Shown: positions 17,392 through 27,434, counted from the stretch's first letter. The stretch: 61,445 nucleotides of DNA from Thermodesulfobacteriota bacterium (GCA_040757775.1 JBFLWQ010000022.1:1-61445), one strand, 5' to 3'. Numbers and translations: made by a program. Notes: generated by a model not told the origin, from the letters alone.

Positions 17392-18003
17392 TTAGGGCAG
17401 TTGAAAGAGACCTTTAACCCGTGGCAAGACCCTCTCTCTTCGGAACTTCTCCGCAATTATTATTGATTTCAGCGTAGATATTGCTTCATTGAAATCGTCA
17501 TTTAATACTATGTAATCATACTGATAAATGTACTGAAGTTCTTCTTTTGCACTTTTTAACCGCTTTTCAATATCCTCATTACTATCTGTACTCCTCAATC
17601 TCAATCTCTCTTCCAAATCCTTCAAGGAAGGGGGAAGGATAAACACATAAATGCCATCTGGATATTCATTCTTAAGTTGTCTGCCCCCCTGGCCATCTAT
17701 ATCGAGAATTATGTCAATTCCCTTATGCCGGTACTCTTTTAAGGAATCAATGGTTGTCCCATATCTATTACCATGAATCTCAGCCCATTCGACAAATCTC
17801 CTGTCGTTTATCATCTCCTGGAACTTCTCTTTAGAGACAAAACGATAATCTTCTCCGTCTTTCTCTCCTGGCCTAGGAAGCCTTGTAGTATAAGATACTG
17901 AATGATATAAGTTAGGAAAGAATTTTACAACCTCTCTGCATAAAGACGTTTTGCCAGCACCAGATGGAGCTGATATTATATATAACAATCCCTCTTCGTT
18001 CAT
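17392..18003 (-). CDS. gmk: Guanylate kinase
   Basis: A 203-residue kinase phosphorylating GMP to GDP. It has the P-loop SAPSGAGKTSLCREV, the GMP-binding SVSYTTRLPRPGE and DGEDYRFVS segments, DIDGQGG and the lid RLRSTDS. The length is usual. It is 30 bp downstream of the RemA-like gene and follows yicC-remA, a conserved order (yicC-remA-gmk, often with rpoZ next) in many bacteria. rpoZ is not found here. Confidence 0.95.
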   Translation of the reverse strand: MNEEGLLYIISAPSGAGKTSLCREVVKFFPNLYHSVSYTTRLPRPGEKDGEDYRFVSKEKFQEMINDRRFVEWAEIHGNRYGTTIDSLKEYRHKGIDIILDIDGQGGRQLKNEYPDGIYVFILPPSLKDLEERLRLRSTDSNEDIEKRLKSAKEELQYIYQYDYIVLNDDFNEAISTLKSIIIAEKFRRERVLPRVKGLFQLP

Positions 18004-18033
18004 TTAAATCAGTTCAATAGGTGGGTTCAGGTT

Positions 18034-18291
18034 CTAACTTGTCTTTGAATCATCAGAATCGAATCTTTGCGCAACCGTTTCTGCCTGAACCGCAGATAGT
18101 ATAACATGGTTACTATCGGTAACAATAATAGACCTGGTTTTTCTTCCTTGAGAAGCATCTATAAGTCTTTTATCTTTTTTTGCCTCATCTTTCAGCCTCT
18201 TCATGGGAGCCGAACTGGGAGAAACAATTGCTACCACCCTTGATGACACAACCACATTTCCAAATCCGATATTTAATAATTTTAAACTCAT
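18034..18291 (-). CDS. RemA-like protein (DUF370)
   Basis: An 85-residue protein with the DUF370 pattern: [20 protein letters not shown], then an S-A-P-M-K-R-L segment, [19 protein letters not shown] and an Asp/Ser-rich tail. In Bacillus, RemA is a DNA-binding regulator of biofilm genes; in Gram-negatives the role is unknown. The start at 18291 is preceded by GGAGG with a short spacer; an in-frame ATG two codons earlier overlaps that site. It is located between yicC and gmk as in many genomes. Confidence 0.85.
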   Translation of the reverse strand: MSLKLLNIGFGNVVVSSRVVAIVSPSSAPMKRLKDEAKKDKRLIDASQGRKTRSIIVTDSNHVILSAVQAETVAQRFDSDDSKTS

Positions 18292-18344
18292 AGACATCCT
18301 CCAACTTTTTAGAATTTATCCGCCAGAGGCGGATTGATATAAAG

Positions 18345-19229
18345 TTATTCTATATTTTGAATCTGCTCTCTTATCTTCTCCAGCTCACTTTTGATCTCTA
18401 CAACTTTCTGGGAAATATCGGCATCATTGGCCTTGGACGCTATGGTGTTGACTTCACGATTTATTTCTTGAAGCAGAAAATCCAATTTTCTTCCTACAGG
18501 GTCATCCATTTCCATTATCATCCCGAATTGTTCAAGATGACTTTTGATACGAACCAGCTCTTCAGTAATGTCACTTCTTTCTGCAAGGAAGGCTATTTCC
18601 TGTTTAAGTCGTTGTGGGTCAACTTCAAAAACTTCGCCCAGTTCCTTAACTCTTTTGGCAAGTCTATCTCTGTAAAGTACCAACACCCGCGGGGACATAA
18701 TCCTAATGCTGTCAATTAGCTTTTCAACACTATTCAATCTCACCAAAAAGTCTTTATAAAGTACCTCTCCTTCAGATTCCCTCATCCTTTCCAGAGAATT
18801 TAAGGCATTTTTAAATGCCTCATTAAATGCCTTTCCCCCCCCCTCCTGGTTAGGTTCTATATCTTTAACAACAATTATATCTCTAATACCTGTCAACATA
18901 CTTAAGCTGATATCTTCACTCAGATGCAGCCTATCTTTTAATTCTTTTAAAACAGAATAATACTCTTGTGCTAAAGGAAGATTTAACTCAAGACCTCGCC
19001 CTTCGTTCTCTTCTATACCAAAACCTGATTGGACAATAATCTCAAAGCGCCCTCTGGAAAATCTCCCGGAGACACTTTTTCTTATCTGACTTTCCGTAGA
19101 AGAAAATCTCTTGGGCAGTTTGCAAGAGATGTCCATGTACCTGTGATTAACCGATTTAATCTCAACAACTATACGACCACCTTCGAAGACACATTCTCCT
19201 GAGCCATACCCTGTCATACTCTTTAACAT
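18345..19229 (-). CDS. yicC: YicC family endoribonuclease-like protein
   Basis: A 294-residue protein starting MLKSMTGYGSGE, the hallmark of YicC, followed by VEIKSVNHRYMDISCKLP, and ending with the DUF1732 region (FLLQEINREVNTIASKAND, then a helix to the C-terminus). Family members have RNase activity, and E. coli YicC promotes decay of a small RNA. It overlaps the DUF4416 gene by 7 bp and is followed by remA and gmk. Confidence 0.92.
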   Translation of the reverse strand: MLKSMTGYGSGECVFEGGRIVVEIKSVNHRYMDISCKLPKRFSSTESQIRKSVSGRFSRGRFEIIVQSGFGIEENEGRGLELNLPLAQEYYSVLKELKDRLHLSEDISLSMLTGIRDIIVVKDIEPNQEGGGKAFNEAFKNALNSLERMRESEGEVLYKDFLVRLNSVEKLIDSIRIMSPRVLVLYRDRLAKRVKELGEVFEVDPQRLKQEIAFLAERSDITEELVRIKSHLEQFGMIMEMDDPVGRKLDFLLQEINREVNTIASKANDADISQKVVEIKSELEKIREQIQNIE

Positions 19230-19771
19230 AATTCTCTTCTCTTTAACCCTTTAAGTTGAAACACATATTTTTTTCTAATTGTATTCATCAATTCTATTAT
19301 ATCCTTAGACCTATAATCCGGATATGTCCAATCTAAAGCATGAAAGCTTTTATCTTCATATATCAGGGTTAAATCAGCATATATTCCATCTCTTAAATAG
19401 GGTCTGTGAGCATACCCTTTCCCTGTTGCCAGTATGAGATGGCTTAAAGAAATATAACCAGGGTCAATGTTCAACCTTCTGTTCCCCTTATGGTCAGAAA
19501 AATGCTCCTCTATTTTATTGGTATATAGTTTTATATGGGACAATCTATAGGGCAAAACCATTTTATTAAATGAGAGAAACCTCCGAATCAAACCCTTACC
19601 CATCTCTTTTTCATAGTATGATGTAGAATCAAAAGGGAATATCTCAGAAACAAAATCAATACTGCCAAGTTTCTTAGATAACTCTTTTGTGACTTCTGTA
19701 ATTAACTCTAGGGTTTGGGAAAATACACTTACTATCAATTTAACTGGCTCAGGAGCCTTAGGTTTACTCAT
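19223..19771 (-). CDS. DUF4416 family protein
   Basis: A 182-residue protein with the DUF4416 pattern: PVKLIVSVF near the start, FPFDSTSYYEKEMG in the first third, NIDPGYISLSHLILATGKGY in the middle and a WTYPDYRS segment near the end. Its function is unknown. The family is widespread in Desulfobacterota and related anaerobes, often beside yicC. It overlaps rfaE1 by 4 bp and yicC by 7 bp, so the three are translationally coupled. Confidence 0.85.
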   Translation of the reverse strand: MSKPKAPEPVKLIVSVFSQTLELITEVTKELSKKLGSIDFVSEIFPFDSTSYYEKEMGKGLIRRFLSFNKMVLPYRLSHIKLYTNKIEEHFSDHKGNRRLNIDPGYISLSHLILATGKGYAHRPYLRDGIYADLTLIYEDKSFHALDWTYPDYRSKDIIELMNTIRKKYVFQLKGLKRRELC

Positions 19772-20775
19772 CCTTTTATAACTTTGTTTCTCTTTATTGC
19801 TCCTATTAACTCACCCCTGCTCACTGCAGCCGTTCCTATCTCTCCTACTACAATCCCAGCGGCGTAATTTGCAATAACTGCTGCTTCTTTTAAAGAAGCC
19901 CCTACCGTTAATGCCAGAGTCAGGGCACTTATTACTGTATCACCAGCTCCAGTCACATCATAGACCTCTTTTGCAAGAGTTGGAATGTGAGTTACATCTC
20001 CACTGTCCTCAAATAAAGTCATCCCTTCTTCGCCACGGGTGATTAAAAGTAATTTACAGGCTAATTTATTTAACAAAATCTCCCCAACTCGCAGTAAGGT
20101 CTCTTCGTCTTTAATCTCAATACCAGCGGCATCACTGGCTTCATTATTATTAGGCGTGATTACTGTGACATCCTTATAAAAAGAAAATTTGTTTACCTTT
20201 GGGTCAACGGATATGATCTTCTCGTTGTTCCTGACAAGACGGAGGATTTCCCTGATAAGTTGTCCAGAGATAACCCCCTTTCCATAATCTGATATAATAA
20301 CAGCATTTAAACCATTTAAATTCTTTTTAAGGTACGAAATGACTTTCTGCATACTCTCCAGAGTAATCTCTGAGATATCTTCACGATCATACCTAACTAC
20401 CTGTTGGCCATGGGCTATTATTCTTGTCTTTACCGTGGTAGGACGGCCGTCCTCAACAATTATTCCATCGGTATCAACCCCCATATCCCTGAGATCACCA
20501 ATTAGTTTATTTCCCATCTCATCATTTCCAACTACTCCACACACCAGTACCTTTCCCTCCAGAGAGTAAATGTTGTTTACTACATTAGCGGCTCCACCCA
20601 AAAGCAGGCTCTCGGAGGTAACGTTAACCACAGGAACAGGGGCTTCAGGAGAGATTCTGGATACCTTTCCCCATACAAACTGATCCACCATTATATCACC
20701 GATTACAAGGATCTTTGATTTTTCGAACTTCGATATAATTTCCAGCCCTCTTTTAGTACTTAGCATCCTCTTCAT
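19768..20775 (-). CDS. rfaE1: D-glycero-beta-D-manno-heptose-7-phosphate kinase
   Basis: A 335-residue PfkB-family kinase matching the N-terminal half of HldE/RfaE. It shows VIGDIMVDQFVWGKVSRISP and APVPVVNV (substrate pocket), LGGAANVVNNI, the ISDYGKGV segment and the catalytic DVTGAGDTVISA. It makes heptose-1,7-bisphosphate for LPS core heptose. The cytidylyltransferase half is not fused, so a separate rfaE2 is expected elsewhere. Its presence supports a heptose-containing outer membrane. Confidence 0.93.
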   Translation of the reverse strand: MKRMLSTKRGLEIISKFEKSKILVIGDIMVDQFVWGKVSRISPEAPVPVVNVTSESLLLGGAANVVNNIYSLEGKVLVCGVVGNDEMGNKLIGDLRDMGVDTDGIIVEDGRPTTVKTRIIAHGQQVVRYDREDISEITLESMQKVISYLKKNLNGLNAVIISDYGKGVISGQLIREILRLVRNNEKIISVDPKVNKFSFYKDVTVITPNNNEASDAAGIEIKDEETLLRVGEILLNKLACKLLLITRGEEGMTLFEDSGDVTHIPTLAKEVYDVTGAGDTVISALTLALTVGASLKEAAVIANYAAGIVVGEIGTAAVSRGELIGAIKRNKVIKG

Positions 20776-20792
20776 CTTGACATATCCTTTAG

Positions 20793-21206
20793 CTAGTCCT
20801 CATCTTCCTCAGTATCCATATATACCAGATTCCTATAAACCACACCCTCACTTACTCTCTTAACCTTGGGTTCTTCCTTTTCTAACTCGCTCTTACAAGG
20901 TACACATAACCGGGCAAAAGGCATCACTTTCAATCGATTCTCATTGATTTTTTTTCTGCATCTTTCACAAACACCATACGTTCCTTTCTCAATCTTTTGC
21001 AATGCCTCCTCTATTTCAATAATTTTTTTCCTGTCACGATCACACAGCAGAAGGGACAGTTCTCTGTCCCTTTCATCACCAGCTAAATCCATGATATCTC
21101 CCAATTCAAACCGGGACTTGCTTGACTCCTCTTTCATACTCTCTATTATCTCTTCTAATATACCTTCCTTCATTTTCAGTAACAGTTCTTTTGCTGATTC
21201 GTACAC
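20793..21206 (-). CDS. DksA/TraR C4-type zinc finger protein
   Basis: A 137-residue protein. An N-terminal coiled-coil of about 70 residues with Glu/Lys/Leu pattern and a DLAGDERDRELSL segment is followed by CERCRKKINENRLKVMPFA and a CVPC pair (four zinc ligands). DksA-type proteins act in the RNA polymerase secondary channel with ppGpp. The D-x-x-D tip motif of classical DksA is not clear, so it is called a family member only. The start is GTG 21206 with AAAGGGAG upstream. There is a 176-bp gap before it and a 17-bp gap to rfaE1. Confidence 0.85.
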   Translation of the reverse strand: MYESAKELLLKMKEGILEEIIESMKEESSKSRFELGDIMDLAGDERDRELSLLLCDRDRKKIIEIEEALQKIEKGTYGVCERCRKKINENRLKVMPFARLCVPCKSELEKEEPKVKRVSEGVVYRNLVYMDTEEDED

Positions 21207-21382
21207 AACAGCTCCCTTTTTTAAAGATTTGTTTAATCTTATCCCCTTATTCCCATAATATCCCTTTTAGTTACCCTAATTAACCAGAATTACCATGGTA
21301 TATATCTCTAAATAGCAATAGCATCTGATTAGGAAACGGATAATACAAAAAATTCATTTTTTGTCAATCTAAAAATGGCATT

Positions 21383-22726
21383 TTATTTGATTATTAGTTC
21401 TCCAATTAAGTCATACTCATGCACACCTGTAATAACAACATCAAAAATTCCACCCGGGGATGCCTGCCCTTTGGTAAGGTACGTTACCCCATCTACATCC
21501 GGAGCCTGTGAAGGAATTCTCCCTTTCAATAATCCAGTATCCTCATTTAGTTTCTCTATGAGAACCTTTTTATTAGTACCTATAAGTCTTTTATTATTCC
21601 TCAATGCAATCTCTTTCTGGGTTTCCATTAATCTTCTGTATCTTTTTGTCTTTATTTTTTTCGAAATTTGATCCGGGAAGGCAGATGCCAGTGTACCCTC
21701 TTCCCTGGAATACTCAAAAGCACCAAGTCTATCAAACTCTATGTCCTTAACAAATCTCAACAACTCCTCAAACTGCTCGTCGGTCTCCCCCGGAAACCCA
21801 ACGATAAGAGATGTACGAATACAAATATTTGGAACTTCTCTTCTCAGTCTCTCTATCAACTTCCGGATAAACGTACCCTTTGTCTTTCGGTTCATAGCTT
21901 CTAATATCTTATCGTTGATGTGCTGTATTGGCAGATCTATATAGTTACAGACCTTTTCCTCTTCTTTTATCACCTTAACCAGGCCTTCAGTAAAATGGGC
22001 AGGATGGGCATATAGGATGCGAATCCATTCAAGCTTGTCAACCTTACTCAATCTTCTCAACAACTCTTCCAGATCTGTAACTGGATTAAGATCTCTACCA
22101 TACAGGGTAGTATCCTGCCCAATCAGGTTAATCTCTTTTACCCCCATTCTCACCAGATTTTTTACTTCATTTATAATATGGTCTAGGGGTCTACTGCGAA
22201 ATTTGCCCCGTATTTTCCCGATAACACAGTAAGAACAAGAATTAGAACACCCTTCTGCTATCTTGACATAAGCACTGTAATCAGCAAAGGTATTCACCCT
22301 AGGGGTTTTATCAGTATATATAAACTCAGGAACACCAATATAACTTTTTAACGGATTTGCAGACCCTTTCACTTCATCTAAAATTTCAACTACCCTTTGA
22401 AACTCTCCGGTACCAATAAAGATATCTGCCTCGGCCAGTTCCTCTGCAAGGACATCCTGATAACGCTGAGGCAGACATCCTGTTACAACTAACAAACGGC
22501 AGTTTCCCTTCTTTTTGAGCTCTGCAAGTTCCAGTACCGTCTCTATGGATTCTTCTTTTGCCTCTTTAATAAAACCGCAAGTGTTAACTATGATTATTTC
22601 GGCTTCTTCCTCTTTCTGAGATATCCGGTAACCGTTTTCAATTAATAATCCCAGTATTACCTCGGTATCAACAAGATTTTTCGGACAACCCAGACTGACC
22701 AGGCTCACACGTTCTTTTGTTTTCAT
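21383..22726 (-). CDS. rimO: Ribosomal protein S12 methylthiotransferase
   Basis: A 447-residue radical-SAM methylthiotransferase. The N-terminal MTTase domain begins VSLGCPKNLVDTE and has NTCGFIKEAKEES and TGCLPQRY (three cluster Cys). The radical SAM core has EGCSNSCSYCVIGKIRGKF (CxxxCxxC), and a C-terminal TRAM domain follows. The ..KIRGKFRSRP pattern and the CGFI motif are typical of RimO rather than MiaB. It adds a methylthio group to Asp of ribosomal protein S12. Confidence 0.94.
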   Translation of the reverse strand: MKTKERVSLVSLGCPKNLVDTEVILGLLIENGYRISQKEEEAEIIIVNTCGFIKEAKEESIETVLELAELKKKGNCRLLVVTGCLPQRYQDVLAEELAEADIFIGTGEFQRVVEILDEVKGSANPLKSYIGVPEFIYTDKTPRVNTFADYSAYVKIAEGCSNSCSYCVIGKIRGKFRSRPLDHIINEVKNLVRMGVKEINLIGQDTTLYGRDLNPVTDLEELLRRLSKVDKLEWIRILYAHPAHFTEGLVKVIKEEEKVCNYIDLPIQHINDKILEAMNRKTKGTFIRKLIERLRREVPNICIRTSLIVGFPGETDEQFEELLRFVKDIEFDRLGAFEYSREEGTLASAFPDQISKKIKTKRYRRLMETQKEIALRNNKRLIGTNKKVLIEKLNEDTGLLKGRIPSQAPDVDGVTYLTKGQASPGGIFDVVITGVHEYDLIGELIIK

Positions 22727-22851
22727 AGGAGATTTTTTTGCTTTTTGATATACCTTGGCGGATCTGCTTATTATAAGTAATTATGGTTGGAAGTCAGGAA
22801 CTTACTACTTTTTGAATATAAATCGCAATAAGCATAACGTATGCAAAGTTT

Positions 22852-23538
22852 TTATTGATTCTGAAGCATCTGCGGAGATTCAATAACCTCAACACCCTTA
22901 GGAATAGTGAAGACGAATATTGAATCTGACAATCCTAGGTTTACAACGGGATTTTTGAATTTAATTCGAATAAGGTTTCCATAGAAATCGTTAAAATAGG
23001 TCCCCATTACCTGAAAGGTAACTCTGTCTACCAAAAGAAACAGCTCGTTAAGATTCGACTGAGGTTCTTTAGGGACGAGCCTCAACAGATAGCCCTTCTC
23101 TCCGTTGTTGAGAGTCGGCTGAACCAACTGGACATCAAAATCTCTCTTGAGGTTCCCCATTCCAGACAGGAAAAAGGTAGAGGTATTTGAACGATACACC
23201 TTTGACAGCTCACTTATCATCACCTGTCTATCCTGGGGCATATACATCCAGAGGGTCTTCCCGTCTGTAACAACCTCCTGTTTATCAGGATGATAATAAT
23301 CCCAACGCAGTTTGCCTGGATTCTTAAAGTATATTTTCCCCTTTGCCACTTGAGTCTTATTAAGGGTTTTCAGGGTAGACTCCTGAATGAACTCGGCTTT
23401 AAAGTCCTTTGTTCTCTGATAAACCCCTTGAACCTTAGCAACTATTTCTTCCAGAGGAATACCCAACGTCGGGTTGGGGAAAGAAAGCGAAAGCGTTAAT
23501 ATCACTCCAAAAAGGAGTATAAATCGATAGATTCCCAT
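22852..23538 (-). CDS. lolA: Outer-membrane lipoprotein carrier protein
   Basis: A periplasmic LolA-type protein that ferries lipoproteins to the outer membrane. An N-terminal signal peptide (MGIYRFILLFGVILTLSLSF) precedes LEEIVAKVQGVYQRTKDFKA, then FKNPGKLRWDYYHPDKQEVV and KTLWMYMPQDRQV, the conserved LolA sheet. I place the start at ATG 23538 because GGGAG lies five bases upstream. TTG 23565 and ATG 23556 are in frame, and the former would overlap the ftsK stop by 4 bp. It is coupled to ftsK, a frequent neighbour order in Gram-negative anaerobes. Confidence 0.9.
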   Translation of the reverse strand: MGIYRFILLFGVILTLSLSFPNPTLGIPLEEIVAKVQGVYQRTKDFKAEFIQESTLKTLNKTQVAKGKIYFKNPGKLRWDYYHPDKQEVVTDGKTLWMYMPQDRQVMISELSKVYRSNTSTFFLSGMGNLKRDFDVQLVQPTLNNGEKGYLLRLVPKEPQSNLNELFLLVDRVTFQVMGTYFNDFYGNLIRIKFKNPVVNLGLSDSIFVFTIPKGVEVIESPQMLQNQ

Positions 23539-23561
23539 ATATCTCCCATTAGCCATCTTAC

Positions 23562-25784
23562 TCAAAGCTTTCTTATCAAAACCTCCCTTGGTTTAACCCC
23601 ATCTGATGGTCCAATTACCCCCTCCTCTTCCATCCTCTCAATTATTCTGGCTGCCCTGTTATAACCTATTCTCAGATGTCTCTGTATCATTGAAATTGAA
23701 GCCTGTCTTGCATTGGCAACCAACTCAACGGCTTCATCATACTTCTCGTCATATTCATCATCTGTTCTGGAATAGACATCTCCTCTAGGCTCAAGTATAC
23801 ATTGGTTATAATCTGGGTGACTTTGCCCTTTAATAAAAGCAACCACTCTTTTAATCTCTCCCTCAGAAAGATATGCCCCATGAATTCGCTGGAGCTTTGA
23901 GGTGCCCGGTAACAGGAAAAGCATATCCCCTGACCCTAGCAGGTGTTCTGCACCGTTTGCATCAAGAATAGTACGTGAATCTATTTTGGACGACACCTGG
24001 AAAGAAATTCTGGCAGGAAAATTCACTTTAATTATACCGGTTAATACATCTACAGAAGGGCGCTGTGTGGCAACAATCATATGAATCCCAGCTGCCCTTG
24101 CCATCTGAGCTAACCTGGCTATGGATTCCTCCACTTCCTTTGATGAAATCATCATCAGGTCCGCTAATTCATCTATAATCACCGCAATATAAGGTAACCT
24201 TTTATGTCGCTCTTTGGATTCAGGTTCTTCATTTAATGAAGAACCCTTCTTCAGGTCTACAACTATCCGGGTGGTGGCTATTGATTCACTCTCCAGCTTC
24301 TGGTTATAACGGTCTATATTTCTGACCCCTTTTTCTGCCAGCAGCCGATACCTGCGCTCCATTTCCTCAACTAACCATTTCAATACTGTAGCAGCTTGTT
24401 TGGGCTCGGTTACTACCGGGTTTAAAAGATGTGGAATCCCATCGTAGGCTGACAGTTCCAGCCTTTTGGGATCTATCATTATCATCTTTACTTCTTCCGG
24501 GGTGGCCTTATACAAAAGACTACATATCATTGAATTTACAGATATACTCTTACCTGTTCCTGTTGCCCCGGCTATCAACAAATGTGGCATCTTTGCAAGA
24601 TCTGTGACCACGGGGTTTCCGAATATATCCTTCCCCAAAACTATAGTAAGCTTTGAAGTAGCTTTCTGGTAAGTGTCCTGACTAACTATATCCTTAAAAA
24701 AAACCGCCTCTCTTACAGAATTTGGTATCTCTATCCCTACAACAGACTTGCCAGGGATAGGAGCTACTATCCGAACACTGATAGCACTGAGTGCCAGTGC
24801 CAAGTCATCAGACAGATTTGCTATTCGATTGATCTTAATCCCCGGTGCAGGCTCATATTCATACATGGTTATCACAGGTCCAGGGCTGACTTCTGTAACC
24901 CTTCCTTCTACCGCGAAATCGGAAAGTTTTTTCTCAAGAATCTTGGAATTCATTATTAAGCTCTCTCTATCTACCTTGGCAGTCTTTTGTTCCTGGTCTT
25001 CTAAAAGCGATAGGGAGGGTAATTGATAATTACCTTTTGCCTTCGTTAAGTCAAATTCTTTCTGTATCGGGGTCGTTTCTTGATCCTTCCATGAGGAATC
25101 AATAATGACAGGGGTTTTAGACCCCCAGGGCATATTCTTTTTTTCTACGGTCGATGATTTTCCCCTGGCACGTTTGAGTCTACCTCTGTATATGATAGAA
25201 TCACTTTTAAAACGCTCCAACATATTCGCTAATAACCCTGTGATTTTATTTACAAGCCATACAAAAGACATGTTTGCGCTAATCATTAAAGAGGATATAA
25301 AAACTAAAATGAGTAGCGTATAAGCCCCCATTTTATTAAAGTATCTTATTAACTCACTGACCAAAACTCCGCCTAAAACTCCTCCCGCAATGATTGGCTG
25401 GTCAAAAAAATTTATCTGAGTAAATCCCATGCTTAAAATTCCGGTTGTTGATAATAGCAAGAAAACAAAACTTATCAACTTGTATAAATTGAATTTGACC
25501 TCTTTCCTGACAAACAACCGGAAAGAAACGACAAACAGAATAATCGAAAAGAGATAAGAAGCTAAACCAAAAACCTGTAAAAGACCATCAGATAAATAAG
25601 CCCCAACAACCCCCCACAGGTTATTAACCTTAGTTAAGTTAGGGGCATAGTTATTAAATGATGGGTCTGCTGGATCATAAGATATCAGGCTGGAAGTGAT
25701 GAAAACAGTTACGGCAAAGATTATTAATCCAAAGACTTCCCTTATTATTCTGTTTTTAGAGATGAAAGATACTATCTTATTCAT
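23562..25784 (-). CDS. ftsK: DNA translocase FtsK/SpoIIIE
   Basis: A 740-residue septal DNA pump. Residues 1-180 hold four to five membrane helices. A linker follows, then the alpha/beta motor with Walker A GATGTGKSISVNSMI, Walker B VIIDELADLMM, and FQVSSKIDSRTILDANGAE. The C-terminal winged-helix gamma domain (residues 675-740, with RRHLRIGYNRAARIIE-like text) recognises KOPS sites. It moves the chromosome terminus and activates XerCD. It is first in the ftsK-lolA pair, 70 bp after uppP. Confidence 0.95.
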   Translation of the reverse strand: MNKIVSFISKNRIIREVFGLIIFAVTVFITSSLISYDPADPSFNNYAPNLTKVNNLWGVVGAYLSDGLLQVFGLASYLFSIILFVVSFRLFVRKEVKFNLYKLISFVFLLLSTTGILSMGFTQINFFDQPIIAGGVLGGVLVSELIRYFNKMGAYTLLILVFISSLMISANMSFVWLVNKITGLLANMLERFKSDSIIYRGRLKRARGKSSTVEKKNMPWGSKTPVIIDSSWKDQETTPIQKEFDLTKAKGNYQLPSLSLLEDQEQKTAKVDRESLIMNSKILEKKLSDFAVEGRVTEVSPGPVITMYEYEPAPGIKINRIANLSDDLALALSAISVRIVAPIPGKSVVGIEIPNSVREAVFFKDIVSQDTYQKATSKLTIVLGKDIFGNPVVTDLAKMPHLLIAGATGTGKSISVNSMICSLLYKATPEEVKMIMIDPKRLELSAYDGIPHLLNPVVTEPKQAATVLKWLVEEMERRYRLLAEKGVRNIDRYNQKLESESIATTRIVVDLKKGSSLNEEPESKERHKRLPYIAVIIDELADLMMISSKEVEESIARLAQMARAAGIHMIVATQRPSVDVLTGIIKVNFPARISFQVSSKIDSRTILDANGAEHLLGSGDMLFLLPGTSKLQRIHGAYLSEGEIKRVVAFIKGQSHPDYNQCILEPRGDVYSRTDDEYDEKYDEAVELVANARQASISMIQRHLRIGYNRAARIIERMEEEGVIGPSDGVKPREVLIRKL

Positions 25785-25854
25785 CTCACCTCCAATTTGG
25801 CTGCTAGTTTTATATTAATTTAGAAACGAGAACTTTTAAAACATATCATAGAGA

Positions 25855-26676
25855 TTAACCAAAGGCTATAACTACTGATCCAAGAAGCCAGCAGTAATAA
25901 GCAAAGTATCTCAGCTTCTCTTGCTTTAGGGTTCTGATCAAGAATTTTATGGCAAGAATACCTGTTAGCATAGCACTCAGGGTGCCCAAAAGATAGGCTG
26001 GAATTTCACCAGCCTGGATATGAGATGCCTGTGGAATCTCCAGTACGATTGCACCAAGTACTGCAGGAATGGACAGTAAAAAAGAAAATTTTGCAGCATC
26101 TTTTCCATCGATCTTTCTGAATAAGCCGGTAGCTATTGTAGAACCTGATCTGGATATACCAGGCGTAATGGAGAGTCCCTGAACAAAACCAATAAATACA
26201 GAATCTTTAAAAGTTAAAGAGCTTACTTTCCGCTTTCTTTCTTTGACACGGTCAGCAATGGCCAGAAGAATACCAGTTACAATCAGCATGCAGGCAGTTA
26301 ACTTTACGGAAGAGAACAATATCACAACGTAATCCTTAAAGAAAAACCCTAAAATTGCAGTGGGTATGGTTCCGACAATAATCAATAATCCCAGTTTCCG
26401 CTGTGAGTCATATGAGTTACAATCAACATTTTTACGGCTCCCTGGCGCATCCACCTTAGTGATAAATGACCTCAGAATACCGATAATATCCCTCCAATAA
26501 TACATTAAAACAGCAAATAATGTTCCCATATGCAACAAAACATCGAATAGAACCCCTGGCTGATTAAACCCCTTTAAATAATGCTGCGCTATAACCAAAT
26601 GGCCTGAGCTGCTAACAGGCAAAAATTCTGTTAAACCCTGAAGGATACCAAGGGCAATCGCTTGAAGAACAGTCAT
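25855..26676 (-). CDS. uppP: Undecaprenyl-diphosphate phosphatase
   Basis: A 273-residue membrane protein of the BacA/UppP family. It has the two catalytic repeats EFLPVSSSGHLVIAQH (residues 17-32) and TPGISRSGSTIATGLFRK, and multiple membrane helices. It recycles the undecaprenyl carrier for peptidoglycan and O-antigen synthesis; overexpression gives bacitracin resistance. It sits between plsC (62 bp) and ftsK (70 bp) in the envelope gene block. Confidence 0.95.
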   Translation of the reverse strand: MTVLQAIALGILQGLTEFLPVSSSGHLVIAQHYLKGFNQPGVLFDVLLHMGTLFAVLMYYWRDIIGILRSFITKVDAPGSRKNVDCNSYDSQRKLGLLIIVGTIPTAILGFFFKDYVVILFSSVKLTACMLIVTGILLAIADRVKERKRKVSSLTFKDSVFIGFVQGLSITPGISRSGSTIATGLFRKIDGKDAAKFSFLLSIPAVLGAIVLEIPQASHIQAGEIPAYLLGTLSAMLTGILAIKFLIRTLKQEKLRYFAYYCWLLGSVVIAFG

Positions 26677-26738
26677 TAAAGTTTCCTCTTGAAACGAGAG
26701 CTAGCATCAAAAATCCCCATCACTCAGAAAGACACATT

Positions 26739-27434
26739 TTAGGAAAGATTCCTGCTGATTACTTCATGTACTCTATAAATAAGGTTTCCCCTGTCCTTTA
26801 ATCCTAAATTAAGGGTCTCTATAGGTTTATCAATTATAATCTTAATATTTCCAGGACGAACCTTCCTGGTACCCCTTTGCATAACCTTTCCAGTACCTGT
26901 CAGTGTAATCGGGACTATGGGAATTTTAGCCCTCATAGCCAGAGTAAACCCTCCTTTTTTGAAAGGTTGGAGCATCCCATCATAACTCCTTGTTCCCTCA
27001 GGAAAGATCATAATCGAAGCCCCCTTTTGTATCTTGGCATGGACATAGTCCATACCACCCAGGGTATTACGGGGATTAAATTTATCAATGCTTACACAGC
27101 CTGCTAAGACCATTGCCCACCCCAAGAAGGGAATCCTGAATAACTCTTTCTTTGCTATCCATGTAAAATGAAGAGGCAGCGTAATTAATGCAAGAATATC
27201 ATAAATGCTCTGGTGATTTGCCATAAATATCTGGGGTTTATCCTTAATGATATTCTCAAGTCCACTTACCTGAAGTTTCACACCACTGGTATAGAGATTC
27301 AATCTGCCCCATATATTAGCATAAAACCTGATTGCCCTGCCCTCCTTATCAAAGGGGAGGCTTAAAGCAATTACGAATAGAGCTATTATAGTAGAAAGAG
27401 TAATCACGGTCCAAAAATAGACTGTCCTGAGCAA
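26739..27434 (-). CDS. plsC: 1-acyl-sn-glycerol-3-phosphate acyltransferase
   Basis: A 231-residue membrane acyltransferase with an N-terminal membrane helix, the NHQSIYDILAL motif (HX4D catalytic pair), a glycerol-phosphate binding FPEGTRSYDG motif, and VPITLTGTGKVM. It acylates lysophosphatidic acid to phosphatidic acid in phospholipid synthesis. Its size is usual for PlsC. A 159-bp palindrome-rich gap separates it from ispF upstream. Confidence 0.92.
   Translation of the reverse strand: MLRTVYFWTVITLSTIIALFVIALSLPFDKEGRAIRFYANIWGRLNLYTSGVKLQVSGLENIIKDKPQIFMANHQSIYDILALITLPLHFTWIAKKELFRIPFLGWAMVLAGCVSIDKFNPRNTLGGMDYVHAKIQKGASIMIFPEGTRSYDGMLQPFKKGGFTLAMRAKIPIVPITLTGTGKVMQRGTRKVRPGNIKIIIDKPIETLNLGLKDRGNLIYRVHEVISRNLS

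Noticed and set aside
20793-21206. Naming the DksA-type gene dksA
   Set aside because: The acidic tip motif of true DksA is not clear; it could be another TraR/DksA family member.
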